Positions 32,345 through 43,711 of a stretch of DNA of 64,000 nt are shown here, in pieces. The notes beneath the pieces were generated by a model that worked only from the letters and a program-made list of their open reading frames with translations, was not told the origin of the DNA and searched no databases. The position numbers were made by a program, and so were the translations under genes. This DNA is from Hysterangium stoloniferum (lineage: Eukaryota > Basidiomycota > Agaricomycetes > Hysterangiales > Hysterangiaceae), in contig WHVD01000002.1 in the NCBI GenBank assembly GCA_015178975.1, positions 1,550,001 through 1,614,000 on the forward strand, read 5' to 3'. The first letter of the stretch is position 1. Each line of letters opens with the position of its first letter.

Positions 32345-33565
32345 AACTCGCAGATTGTTCAATATGCCACCAAGAAGAAAAGCACACACAGGCATCATTA
32401 CCTGGACCATTGACTCTTCATTCCCCGTTAACTTTGTATACCAGCCAGACACTCGCGAACCAGTCAGAAGCCATGGAAGAAGCCCATATCGAAGAAGTCC
32501 CGGAAAACCAGGACGAATCCGAGCACGAGGACGAGTCCGTGGCCCCTGACAAGGGGCAAAGGTGTCGAAAATGCTCTGTCCAGCGATCAACCGCCATTTT
32601 CGGATCCCACCTCTGAGTATTTAGCAATTGCTTTAGAAAGGTTGATGAATCATATGCTCGGAGAAGGCAAAAAGAAAGATCTGGAACCCCCACGGTCAAA
32701 AGTCAATGCTCCAGAACCCTTCATGGGTTCCAACCCAAACAAACTCTCTACTTTCCTCATGCAATGTTGCTTCAATTTCTATGATTGATCCGCCACATTC
32801 TCCATGGACTCCTGAAAAGTCAACTACGCACTTTTGTACCTATCAGGATCCGCATTGAAAGGGTTCGAACCGGCTTTAAGCGGACTTTCCAAGGAAGAGC
32901 CACTCTGGCTCGAAGATTGGGATGCTTTTGTTGAGGAGCTTGAAACCAACTTTGGCCCATATGACCTGACAGGAGAAGCCAAGAACAGTCTCACCAATCT
33001 TTGTAAGAAGGATACGCAGCACATCACAGACTACATCGTCCAATTCAATAATCTTGCAGCTTGTTGTCAGTGGGGTGATCCCACTCTCCACCACCAATTC
33101 TATGCCAGTCTGCCATCCCACCTTGAAGATGAAGTCTCGAAAGGAGAAGATGGCAAGCCAAAACCCCTGTCCTGTATGCACCTCAAGGCTCAAAACACAG
33201 ATGCATGCTATTGGGAATGTCATGCAGAAGTTACCCATGAAACCTCTGTGGACAAAGTAAACAAGTCCATGGCCAATAAAACCAACAACAACAACTTGTC
33301 AACCAGCAACCAGAACTCCACACAATCCGACAAGAAGAACAATAAAAAGTCTTCTAACAACAACAACAACAACCCCAACAAAGGTCAACAGTCCAGCAAG
33401 CAGACCAGAAAACCCGACCTCACAGGCAAACTCGGACCTGATGGCAAATTGACCCCACAGGAAAGACAACATCGTATGGACAATGATCTCTGTCTCTTGT
33501 GCGGGAAACCCGGTCATCAAGTCCCAGAATGTCCACTGGCAAAAGCAAACTCTGCAAAGGGTTGA
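32345..33565 (+). pseudogene. Gypsy gag, interrupted
   Basis: The frame from about 32590 reads EYLAIALERLMNHMLGEG, NAPEPFMGSNPNKL, a stop pair near 32788-32817, then the open part 32834-33565: LYLSGSALKGFEPAL, WLEDWDAFVEELETNFGPYD, an Asn-rich linker and the zinc knuckle CLLCGKPGHQVPEC near the end. This is the usual capsid-plus-nucleocapsid layout of mushroom Gypsy elements. The two internal stops make the copy defective. Confidence 0.85.
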
Positions 33566-33639
33566 ATAGCCAAGACCTCCACGGAAACTCCGTCGAAGGA
33601 CAAACCAGCTTCTGACTCGAAAAAAGAGTAAGCAACCCT

Positions 33640-35692
33640 GTGGACTCTGCGTGGGTTGGGGGTTGCATTGCCTCTCCATGCATTCAAGAGTTTACCCATC
33701 TCAACGCATCCGCTCTTTCGCATTCTGATTCATTTTTCATTAAACTTATGTCTAATATGATTCTGAAATTTGTTTTTTCAGCTCTTATAGATTCCGGCTC
33801 GACTCATTGTTTTTTAGATACAAAATTCACGCAAAAAAATTTGTTGTCAACTTATCTGATAAATCCCATCGGCCTCGGCCTCTTCAATGGCACAAGTAAT
33901 TTGGTTGTCACCAAAGCTTGTGATTTATCCATCTGTTTCCCGTGTGGAACATCTCAATTGGTCACTTTCTATGTGACCCAGTTAGACTCAAGTTGCTTGG
34001 TGGTCCTAGGACACAACTGGCTTACTCACTACAATCCGTTGATTGACTGGATAACTAACAGTATAACATTCTGGACCCCCATGGCAGCCAAGGCAACTGT
34101 GCCTGTCACGGCCTCCACGGCACCCATGGCCTTCCTGGCACCTGCAGTCTCGAGGACTCCTGTGATCCCTACACCACCCATGGCTTCCCCAGAACCCACA
34201 GCACCTCCATCTATTTCTCTGATTAATGCTGCAGCTTTTATTAGGGCTACAAAAATGGATGGGTCCCAGGTGTTCAGTGTTCACTATCAACTTAAAAATT
34301 GATAAAGCAACTGGATGTTTTTCAACCCCAGTATCTGCATCTGAGCAAGCCGCTGACCTAGAAGGCATCCTGGACAAATATCATGACTTCACAGATGTTT
34401 TTAGCAAGCAGAAAGCTGACCGGCTTCTGCCCCACAGAGAATACAACTTAAAAATCGATCGTGAAGAAGGCGCCCAGCAACCCCTAGGACATATTTACCT
34501 GCTTTTGTCCATGGAACTTTCTGCAATCCGTGATTTCCTGGATGAACATTTGTCCATAGGTTTTATCAGACCATCAAAGTCTCCTTTTGGAGCACCTGTT
34601 CTGTTTGTCAGAAAAAAGGATGGATCCCTTAGACTATGTGTTGATTTCAGAGGACTCAATGCTGTCACCAAAAAGGATAAGTATCCACTTTCACTTATAT
34701 CTGATCTGCTCGATGCTCCATGGAATGCCCGGATTTACACCAAAATAGATCTCAAACATACCTATCACTTGGTCTGGATCTCCATGGGTGATGAATGGAA
34801 AACCACTTTTAGAACCCACTATGGGGCCTTTGAGTGGTTGGTGATGCCCTTTGGACTCACCAATGCTCTGTCTGTTTTGCAACGTTTTATCAATGACATT
34901 TTCTCCGACATGCTCAATGTATGTGTCATTGTTTACTTGGACAACATTCTTATCTACTCCGAGGATCCCACGGAACACGACAGACAAGTCTGTGAAGTTC
35001 TCCAGAGACTCAGACAACATGGTTTATTCGCAAATGGTAAAAAATGTACTTTTGACACGGACTCCGTGGAATACCTGGGTTTCATAATGGGACCCAACGG
35101 GCTCCGCATGGATAAAACTAAAGTGCAAGTCATCAAAGATTGGCCTGAACCCCGAAAAGTTAAAGATATACAATCTTTCCTCAGCTTTGCCAATTTTTAC
35201 CAACCATTTATCCATGGATATTCCAACATCATGGTCCCCCTTACCCATCTTACGCATAAGGATACTCCATGGAATTTTAATGATAAGTGTCAAAAAGCTT
35301 TCAATCTTTTAAAAAATTCTTTTTCTTCAGCTCCTATTCTGTTGCATTGGAAACCGGACCTCCTGCTCATTGTTGAAATGGATGCCTTGGACTATGCACT
35401 TGGAGCCATTCTGTCTATCCAGGACTCCGATGGAGAAGTTCACCCCATGGCTTTTCTGTCCTGGACCTTCACCAGAGTAGAGCTCAATTACGATGTTCAT
35501 GATAAGGAACTCCTGGCAATCTTTTCAACTTTCAAAATGTGGCTACACTATTTGGAAGGCTCGGGAACTCCAATTGATGTTGTAACAGATCACAAAAACC
35601 TGGAATACTTTTCTACTACAAAACTTTTGACCCATCGGCAGGCCTGCTGGTCTGAATATCTATCTGCCTTCAATATGACTATCCATTTTTGA
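33640..35692 (+). pseudogene. Gypsy pol: protease, reverse transcriptase, RNase H; integrase missing
   Basis: Two overlapping frames. 33640-34302 contains the protease motif FSALIDSGSTHCFLD and LGHNWLTHYNPLIDW. 34226-35692 contains reverse transcriptase blocks VRKKDGSLRLCVDFRGLNAVT, YTKIDLKHTYH, FEWLVMPFGLTNA and IVYLDNILIYSED, then RNase H with LLIVEMDALDYALGAIL, NYDVHDKELLAI and VTDHKNLEYF. The catalytic YLDD box reads YLDN. The frame stops at 35692 (SAFNMTIHF) where the integrase linker should begin. The frame break and the deletion show that it is not autonomous. Confidence 0.9.
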
Positions 35693-36062
35693 CCCAGCTG
35701 TCTCAGTGGGAAACCCAACACTTTAACTACATGATGGGACGTCTATCCTAAAGAGGGGAGCAATGACTATGCCACAGTAAACCCGCACACCTGAAACCTA
35801 TTTTCATGAATCAGCAACTAACTGCATCGGTCCACACAACTTTATCGGTCCACACAACTTTCATCGTCCATCCCATTGTCCATAGAATTATCATTATGGA
35901 TATTGAGAAGTTACATCAAGATATTCTATTGGCAATTCCGCTAGACCCAATAACTAAATAACAAGTGTGATCTCCCCTGTCATTGAGCTATCTCCTCTTC
36001 ACTTCATCTTTCTATATTCTATCTTGTATTTGGTAGCCTTGTTAGTGTTTCCCTAACACTCC

Positions 36063-36345
36063 GACTCATCTATCACTCAACCTCCAACTCATCTATCACT
36101 CAACCTCCAACTCATCTATCACTCAACCTCCAACTCATCTATCACTCAACCTCCAACTCATCTATCACTCAACCTCCAACTCATCTATCACTCAACCTCC
36201 AACTCATCTATCACTCAACCTCCAACTCATCTATCACTCAACCTCCAACTCATCTATCACTCAACCTCCAACTCATCTATCACTCAACCTCCAACTCATC
36301 TATCACTCAACCTCCAACTCATCTATCACTCAACCTCCAACTCAT
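36063..36345 (+). repeat. 23-bp minisatellite within the Gypsy 3' LTR
   Basis: About 12 nearly identical copies of AACTCATCTATCACTCAACC plus TCC. The same unit in reverse complement occurs at 38041-38245 within another LTR of the family, so the array belongs to the LTR and expands or contracts. Confidence 0.95.
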
Positions 36346-36371
36346 CCATGTACACACCTTTGACAGTTATC

Positions 36372-37177
36372 TGTTAAGGGTGTGTACATGGAGGGTTTCC
36401 AGAGAAACCCACAGGAAATCCAGTAGGACTTGGCTTCAGCTTATAGGCTGTGCCCTTGCGAGATCGTGTTGTCCAATTTCAGACAGGTGGACGGGAATCC
36501 TGGGGAGTCCAGGTGGGGTTCATGGGTTGAGAGGTTGTGGGTCGAGATAGATAAGTCAGAGGTTGAGTGATAGATGTGTCAGAGCCCATGGGCTCTGACT
36601 AGTGAGAGCAGTGTAATTCAAAGAGGAGTTTAGAGTGGAAAATGTACTAGATTACTGGGGAGAATCTAAGCTGATTTTCTGACTGGATTGTATGTACAAC
36701 ATCTGCCAGACTATATAGACTGTGGAATGAATAACATACCAAATCCAGTAATAATGAAAACGAAACTAGCAAACATAAAACGAGATAAGTAAACACCAAA
36801 CTTGGTGTTAGGAATGGAATGGAATGGAGTGGAGTCCAAATTGTGACAGGTCATAAACCATAACGGGAACAGAGCAGGAGCAGAGTCCGAATCATGACAG
36901 GTCATTTGACTATAACAGGAATGGGGCTCAGTTAGAGGGATGATGGGTTTTCCAAGTGGGGTCTGGGTGACTGATGTGTGGGACAGAGTCGGACATAGAC
37001 AGGGATGGAGTCCGGTAGGTATTCCGGTGACTGATACATGAAGTAATGGAGTCGAACGTGGACAAGTCTGATGTACAGAGTTTGGTGGGAATTCTGGTAA
37101 ACTGACAATTGGTGCATATAGGGTGTGGGTGCGTATAAGTTAGTGCCCAGAGTCTGGCAGGAATTCTGGTCATAACA
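36372..37177 (-). mobile_element. Gypsy-family LTR in inverted orientation, abutting the element above
   Basis: Begins TGTTAAGGGTGTGTACATGG and ends GGTCATAACA (806 bp). It is the reverse complement of the 5' LTR at 31111-32330 without the nested insertion. It starts 6 bp after the forward LTR end at 36365, producing a palindromic junction. I found no target-site duplication. Confidence 0.85.
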
Positions 37178-37805
37178 ATAACCCAAAACTTTAAAAGTTA
37201 TTTGTCCACTAATATATATATATATATTGTTTGTTGTAGGATTAATGTCAGGGGACAATCTCAAGTTTTCTAAATTCATCCCTGACCTTCCTTAATATAG
37301 TCTCATAAGTCAAGGATAAGAGTACCTTGTTTTTATCACATTTTCAAACTCAGCTGCACCTTTAGTTAGTCACTCGCTAGCCGAGGGTTCCTTAGACTTT
37401 TCTCTTCGGATTCCCTCTGCTAGGTAAGTAATAATGTACATTGTATGTATATAATAGATAGGTATAAAACTTACTTCGGATTCCCTCTGCTAGTGCCCCA
37501 ACTCAGTCATAGTGCGAGTCAGTGTGATCTAGAGAGTTGCCCTTACAATTAATATTTAATCAAATTCAGTCCATCAGGTGATACTCTGGAGAATAAGGAC
37601 ATATTAATATTTATCCTGTATCTGACAACAATTATTCAAACAAACATATATAGATTATCCTTTTGGGGATAAATTCCACAACATGGATTGGTTGGCCAGA
37701 TAGTTCTGGTTAACTTTCTAAACCAAATAAATTTAAATTATATGAACTATATTTGAAAGTTTGCATAATATACAAGAGAATGCATCTTATCCCAAAGATT
37801 AGGTA

Positions 37806-39729
37806 ACAACTGTTAAGGAGTGCATGCAGAGCTTATTGGAGGGTTTCCAAAGAAACCCATGGGAAGGCCAGTAGGACTTGGCTTCAGCTTATAGGCTGTG
37901 CCCTCACGAGATTGTGTCGTCCAATTTCAGACAGGCGGACGGGAAGCCTGGGGAGTCCAGGAGTAGTTGGTGGGTTGAGGGGTCAGAGGGTTGACTGCAG
38001 GAATCCCACAGAGGTTGAGGGGTCAGGTGAGGAGTTGGAGGTTGAGTGATAGATGAGTTGGAGGTTGAGTGATAGATGAGTTGGAGGTTGAGTGATAGAT
38101 GAGTTAGAGGTTGAGTGATAGATGAGTTGAAGGTTGAGTGATAGATGAGTTGGAGGTTGAGTGATAGATGAGTTGGAGTTTGAACGATAGATGAGTTGGA
38201 GGTTGAGTGATAGATGAGTTGGAGGTTGAGTGATAGATGAGTCGGAGTGTTAGGGCAACACTAACAAGGCTACCAAACACAAGATAGAATATAGAAAGAT
38301 GAAGTGAAGAGGAGATAGCTCAATGACAGGGAAAATCACACTTGTTTTAGTGGGATTCCTAAGAGATTGAAACTGAGACTAACTACTGTACATGTAAAGT
38401 ATTTATACTATTGAAAGCATAGCATGATATCACAGTATCAGTAATGCATAGCACAGCATCAGTCATGCATAGCACAGCATCAGTCATGCATAGTACAGCA
38501 TCAGTCATGCATAGCACAGCATCAGTTATGCATAGCACAGCATCAGTCATGCATAGCACAGCATCAGTCATGCATAGCACAGCATCAGTCATGCATAGTA
38601 CAGCATCAGTCATGCATAGCACAGCATCAGTCATGCATAGCACAGCATCAGTCATGCATAGCACAGCATCAGTCATGCATAGCACAGCATCAGTCATGCA
38701 TAGCACAGCATCAGTCATGCATAGCACAGCATCAGTCATGCATAGCACAGCATCAGTCATGCATAGCACAGCATCAGTCATGCATAGCACAGCATCAGTC
38801 ATGCATAGCATAGCATCAGTCATGCATAGCACAGCATCAGTCATGCATAGCACAGCATCAGTCATGCATAGCACCATCAGTCATGCATAGCACAGCATCA
38901 GTCATGCATAGCACAGCATCAGTCATGCATAGCACAGCATCAGTCATGCATCAGTCATGCATAGCACAGCATCAGTCATGCATAGCACAGCATCAGTCAT
39001 GCATAGCACAGCATCAATCATGCATCAGTCATGCATAACACAGAAATTGTGGTACCCTCACATTACTAAAATATTAAAATAAAATAAAAGGGTAAAATAT
39101 TCAGTACCCTGACACGGAGCCTGTGGGCTCCAATGAGGTTGAGGTGGTTATTATTGAGAGAGGTTTAGAGTGGAAAAGGAACTAAGGTTACTGGGGGAAA
39201 ACTAAGCTGATTTTCTGACTGGATTTGTATGTACAACATCTAACAGATTATAGACTGTGGAATGTATGTTATACCAAATCTAGTAATAATGAAATTCGAA
39301 CTAGTAATCATGAAACAAGATAAGTAAACACCAAATTTGGTGTTAGGAATGGAATGGAATGGGGGCAGAGTCTGAAATGTGACAGGTCATTAGACCATAA
39401 TGGGAATGGGGTGGAAGTGGAGTTCAAAATGTGACAGGTTATTTGACCATAATGGGAATAGGGCTCAGTTAGAGAGCTGACGGGTTTTCTGAGTGGGGTT
39501 CAGTTGGCTGATGCATGGGACAGGATCAGAGATAGACAGGTATGACATGTATGGGTCCCAGCAGGTATTCTGGTGACTGATTCATGAAACAATGAAAGTT
39601 GGACATGGAGAGGATTGATGTTTGGGTCCTGGTGGGTATTCTGGTTAACTGAAAACTGGTGTATCTAGAGCACAGCTACATATAGGTTGGTGCCCGGAGT
39701 CCAGTGGATATTCTGGTCATAACAACAAC
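37806..39729 (-). mobile_element. Solo LTR enlarged by two minisatellites (LTR 37811-39724, TSD ACAAC)
   Basis: TGTTAAGGAGTG...GTCATAACA is flanked by ACAAC at 37806-37810 and 39725-39729. It matches the LTR at 36372-37177 at both ends, but is 1914 bp long because of an array of the 23-bp unit (38041-38245), additional unique sequence and a 21-bp array (38440-39035). Unlike the others it kept its duplication exactly. Confidence 0.9.
38440..39035 (+). repeat. 21-bp minisatellite inside a solo LTR
   Basis: About 28 copies of GCATAGCACAGCATCAGTCAT. Because 21 is a multiple of three and no stop arises, both strands carry long artificial open frames (MHSTASV and LCMTDAV repeats). These are not genes. 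Confidence 0.97.
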
Positions 39730-40969
39730 CAAATAATTTTGTTTAACCATGACATTTGTGGATATTTTAAAAGTCACAGAATACTAGAGAATGCATTTGA
39801 TCCCAAAGGTTAAGTGACAACCCAGATAATCTTGTTTAACCATAACATATGTGGATATTTTAAAAGAGCATACAAGTCTTAAAGATGAAATTTTGGGGTA
39901 ATGAAATATAAATCCCTAAAACATGTAGTCATAGCCAGAGGAAATAGTCTCACTTAAAAATATGAGGATTTTTCCATAAAATTTTGTATATTCAATAAAT
40001 TGTGACTATCCTCCAAAATTGTACACTAGATATAATATTTATCATGTTTTGATGCTCTAATATCAAATATAATTGTATTTTTGTAAATTTCCAACACAAA
40101 TTTGATCAAGTATCTACTTGTTTTGAAAAAAAAAAAAAACATGTCACAGTACTAGTGTGGCAGCATGACACCTGTGTGGCACTTTCCTATAGCCCATTCT
40201 TTAGGATGTTGCAGTTAGAGTTTGGCTGAGTTTGAAAAAAAAACACTGCAATGCTATTCACTGTGAGACTCAGCACACATCAAGAAACTCTCATCTGGAA
40301 ATTGGGATAACTACCATATTCTGTTGGATTATGTGGTTCAGAACCCTAAGTACCCACATGTATCCATAGTAGTCCTTATCCATGGCTTTGGTTCTGTCCA
40401 CCATGTGGTCAATCTGAGTCTGAGTTTGAGTATGAGTGGTGGTCTATTTGTCCACTAGGGTCACTATTCTGTGCCCCGATCCCCCTTTCCTTCTTTCATT
40501 CTAACATATTCCTTAACTAATTATGAGGCCAAGTTCAAGCCTTTTACATATTTATTAGATAAAACATAAATATTCCCCAGATCTGGACACTGAACCCAAA
40601 ACCCATTGAAATTTGATGGGCCATTGATTTTAACAGGATCATGGCTGTGAGCTACCTGTGAGTTTCATTGTGGAATTCTCCATCCCAAAATGGAGATCCT
40701 TCATCCATTGAATAATTTTCTGTCTCTGCAGCCATTGAAATATAATTGCTAAGAGACATATCTGTGCCATAAATTGCTGCACTTGCCACTACCTCCTGGT
40801 TCACCTATAGGCCGGTCAACAGAAAGTTAATTAACCCAGAAGTGGATAACTACTGGGGTTCACAAAGGCAGTGCCTAGCCATGGCATCTTGATGGCTCTA
40901 AACTGTGCAACTGCTAGAGTTATGTACAACCACTGATTTAGGGTTGACATACCTAGTTGACAAGACATA
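39730..40969. repeat. Dispersed repeat, no gene; partly duplicated at 51.8-53.7 kb
   Basis: AT-rich. 40208-40322 matches 51816-51924, and 40507-40969 matches about 53225-53690, both in direct orientation. 40124-40139 is an A run. The similarity ends precisely at 40969, where the Tc1 element begins. Confidence 0.8.
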
Positions 40970-42945
40970 CAGTGACTTACAAAATGTATCCAATGTTTTG
41001 CAGTTTCAACTTGTATAGCTTATACCCCAGTAGATAAAATTGTAAAAATCACCGAAATATTTGCCAACATACTTTATCATGTATAATCCAAGACACCATA
41101 ATGTCTTTATGTAATATCCATATATGGTAACAATATGAATATTTTAATAGAGAGGGGTCATTGGATACCTTTTGTCACTGACAGGCTTTTGGCAAGAAAT
41201 TACTTATATTTAGTACTTGGTATAGCCACCCTTTGCCTTTAATACATACATCTGCAACCCTCCTAGGCATACTTTCAATCAAATCCTGGCACACCTTTGC
41301 ATCAATCTTGTACTATTCCTCCACCACCCTCTCCCAAAGCTCTTCCATCCCCTGGGGTGCATTCTCATACCCTACCAACCTCCTCTTCAGGTGATTCCAT
41401 AAGTGTTCAATGGGATTCAGGTCAGGAGACTGTGCTGGCCATGAGAGAACCCTGAAACCATTTTCTTGGAACCAATTCTGGGCCTTCTTGCAGGTATGCT
41501 TGGGGTCATTATCCTGCTGGAAGATGACATCATCTGCAGATTTACCATAATCCCTGAGGCTGGCTTGCAGGTCATCCTCCAGAATCTGTATGCAGAGATC
41601 CCCATCCATCCTTCCATCAATCTTGCATGCTTAACCAACCCCCCCCACAGCATGCACCATATCATCAAAGATCCACCACCAAACTTCAGGGTTCCCTCAA
41701 CCAGCCTGTCACTCAAGCCCTCCCCTGCCTTTTTCCACACCCACTTCCTACCATCTGACCCCAGCCTATTTATTTTTGTCTCATCAGGCCACACCACCTT
41801 CTTCCAGTCCAATCCTGATGTGCCAAAGCAAAGTCCATCCTCTCATTCCTATGCTTCTTAGAAAGAAGAGGCCTTTTCTTCTTTACCACAGGCTTCATCC
41901 CAGCTGCCTTCAGTCCACGATGTACTGTTTGAGGATTGAGTGACTGGTTGGTGATAGTGCAAAGTGCCTTTGTTGCATCTACAGCTGTATCAGTCTTCCC
42001 AGAGCTGATAAGACATTGTGCAAAACAGATATTGGCTGTAGAGAGTTTGGAAGGACAACCACCAGAGGACTTAGAAAGGTGGGAGCAATGTTTAGAGTGA
42101 AGTCTAGAGATAGTAGCAAAGCCATATCCAGTGGAAACTGAAATATGTTTGGCAGAATGGCCAGCATCAAGTAGAGAAGGGATCTTTTGCTGGGCAGCAG
42201 GGGACAGAGGATGCATAGTTGAAATTAGAAGAATCTTAGCTGTGAAAGCCCTTCTACTTATACTTTAGCACAGTATGATCACATGACATGTTGAAAAATA
42301 TAAACAAGTGCAAACAATCAACATTGTCATATGATTTTCATGCAAAAGCCTGTTGTCACAACTGTCACAAGTCACAACATTGTCACAAACAATCAAAGGT
42401 AATATTTGACAACTCTTCGACACATCGAATTCGACTCGACAAACCCAAACATTATTCGACAACATCGAATCTCTTTCGACATGTCTCATTTCGATGTCAT
42501 GTATGATTTCATTATTAGTTCATAACATAGTCAAAATGATACAAAGAAAAGCATAAAAGAGCTACGAAAGGAGCGAGGGAAGTCAGTTGAAATATCTGTA
42601 AATTAGTGATACTAGTAATTCTAACTTGTCGTAACTTCTTCGACAAATACTTCCATGAGTTCTCGTGACTGGTAATAGCCTCTTACTTCATTGACAGGAC
42701 AAATATATACTTCATTGAACGAGGCTTTCGAGTTCGATTAGTAGAATATTATTTGAATTTATTGAAGAATAATCGATTCGTGACATCTGTCAGTTACAAA
42801 GGGTATCCAATGACCCCTCTCTATTAAAATATTCATATTGTTACCATATATGGATATTACATAATGACCTTATGGTGCCTTGGACTATACATGATAGAGC
42901 ATGTTGGCAAATATTTTGGTTGTCTCATTGCAAAACCAGTCACTG
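40970..42945 (-). mobile_element. Tc1/mariner element with complex inverted ends
   Basis: The left end CAGTGACTTACAAAATG begins at 40970 after TA. The homologous unoccupied sequence at about 53685 diverges exactly there, which fixes the boundary. The proposed right end is AGTCACTG at 42945, and the terminal repeats are imperfect. About 150 bp (41055-41187 and 42787-42925) form a strong inverted repeat containing GGTATCCAATGACCCC. The transposase relic lies between. Confidence 0.7.
41225..42216 (-). pseudogene. Tc1/mariner (DD34E) transposase, frameshifted
   Basis: Three minus-strand frames cover one transposase: 42216-41770 (HTH DNA-binding part, HISVSTGYGFATISRLHSKH, ending at HQDW), then VVWPDETKINRLGSDGRKWV (first catalytic Asp), then 41609-41313 with DVIFQQDNDPKHTCKKAQ (second Asp) and SPDLNPIEHLWNHLKRR (Glu). 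Two frame changes and a premature stop at 41313 make it inactive. It is closer to full length than the relic at 30.1-30.8 kb. Confidence 0.9.
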
Positions 42946-43498
42946 GATCTTCTCAAAGAATTGGAAATCACAGTGAATTGCAATGTATCCTCTGGAATAT
43001 TTGCAAATTATACTGAATTTGAACAAATGAGGCAAAATCAATTCAGAGTTTCTCACCTTGAAAAACCTTTAAGAAATTCATGTGAAACTGTTAATTTCTT
43101 GAAGATTTCACTTTTACTAACACATTTCTTGAATTTTCATAGTGAAAAAGGTTTTCAGTCCAAAAAATGCTTAGACTTTTTGGCAAAATATCAAGATTTT
43201 CTGAAGGTTTTCCAACTCCAAGAATCTTGGCTTGCCTCTAGTGTTGGGTCAGGCTGCATGGGGTGTTTCAGTGATGAGGCCTGCAGTTCGAATCCTACCC
43301 TAGTTGAGTTTTTATGTGACCTCGATGTGGTGGAAACATTATTTAATCATACTTTTTACAGCATCCAACTTCAGGGCTTCTCATGTTGGACAACACCATA
43401 CATAGCAACACCATTACTGCTTTTGGAAGAACAAAACAAATATAAGTCTAAAATAACAAAGGAACCACAAGGCCACATAATGTGGCCCTATGAACCAT
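42946..43498. other. AT-rich sequence, no supported gene
   Basis: An open frame of 226 codons (42901-43581) crosses a transposon end and an LTR, so it is not treated as a gene. A tRNA-like B box (GTTCGAATCC, near 43286) is present without a convincing tRNA fold and might be a SINE relic. Confidence 0.4.
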
Positions 43499-43711
43499 TG
43501 TTCTTCTTGTCTCGATCTTCTCTTTGTTCTATATTCCTTTGTTCGTACCGTCTATTGTTACATTTAGTATATATAGAGTAGAAAGGATACTCATGCACCT
43601 CAGTCCATTATACATCTATAAGAGACTGAGGTGAGTTGTTTTGCTTCTATCATATTTATATAGTATACTCATGTATATTATAGATTACCATTAAGATTTT
43701 ACTTTCTAACA
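43499..43711 (-). mobile_element. Probable Copia solo LTR
   Basis: A 213-bp sequence with plus-strand ends TGTTCTTC and TTCTAACA. It contains the CACCTCAGTC...GACTGAGGTG hairpin shared with the Copia LTR at 2995. Next to its left end the minus strand reads GGTTCATAGGGCC, similar to that element's primer-binding site, so it may be an LTR with a short internal remnant. No clear target duplication. Confidence 0.55.

Larger units (their letters stand above)
31111..36365 (+). mobile_element. Ty3/Gypsy retrotransposon, internally deleted, with a nested solo LTR
   Basis: The 5' LTR spans 31111-32330 (TGTTATAACT...CCCTAACA) and is about 824 bp once the nested LTR is removed. A polypurine tract (AAAGAGGGGAG, about 35750) precedes a shortened 3' LTR (about 35764-36365, ending TTTGACA). 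Flanks are GTTAA on the left and GTTAT on the right, a probable 4-of-5 target duplication. Gag, protease, reverse transcriptase and RNase H are present but stops occur, and the integrase region is missing between 35692 and the polypurine tract. Confidence 0.8.

Noticed and set aside
36063..36345. Regular short repeats considered as a CRISPR array
   Set aside because: Units are contiguous with no unique spacers, the genome is eukaryotic, and the array sits in an LTR: a minisatellite.
38383..38890. Long open frames on both strands (LCMTDAV and MHSTASV repeats)
   Set aside because: They are by-products of a 21-bp minisatellite without stop codons inside a solo LTR.
43230..43312. tRNA-like stretch with B box GTTCGAATCC
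   Set aside because: No acceptor or anticodon stem can be drawn; at most a SINE or tRNA relic.
42901..43581. 226-codon plus-strand open frame
   Set aside because: It begins within a Tc1 end and finishes inside a Copia LTR; composition is AT-driven and no family is recognisable.
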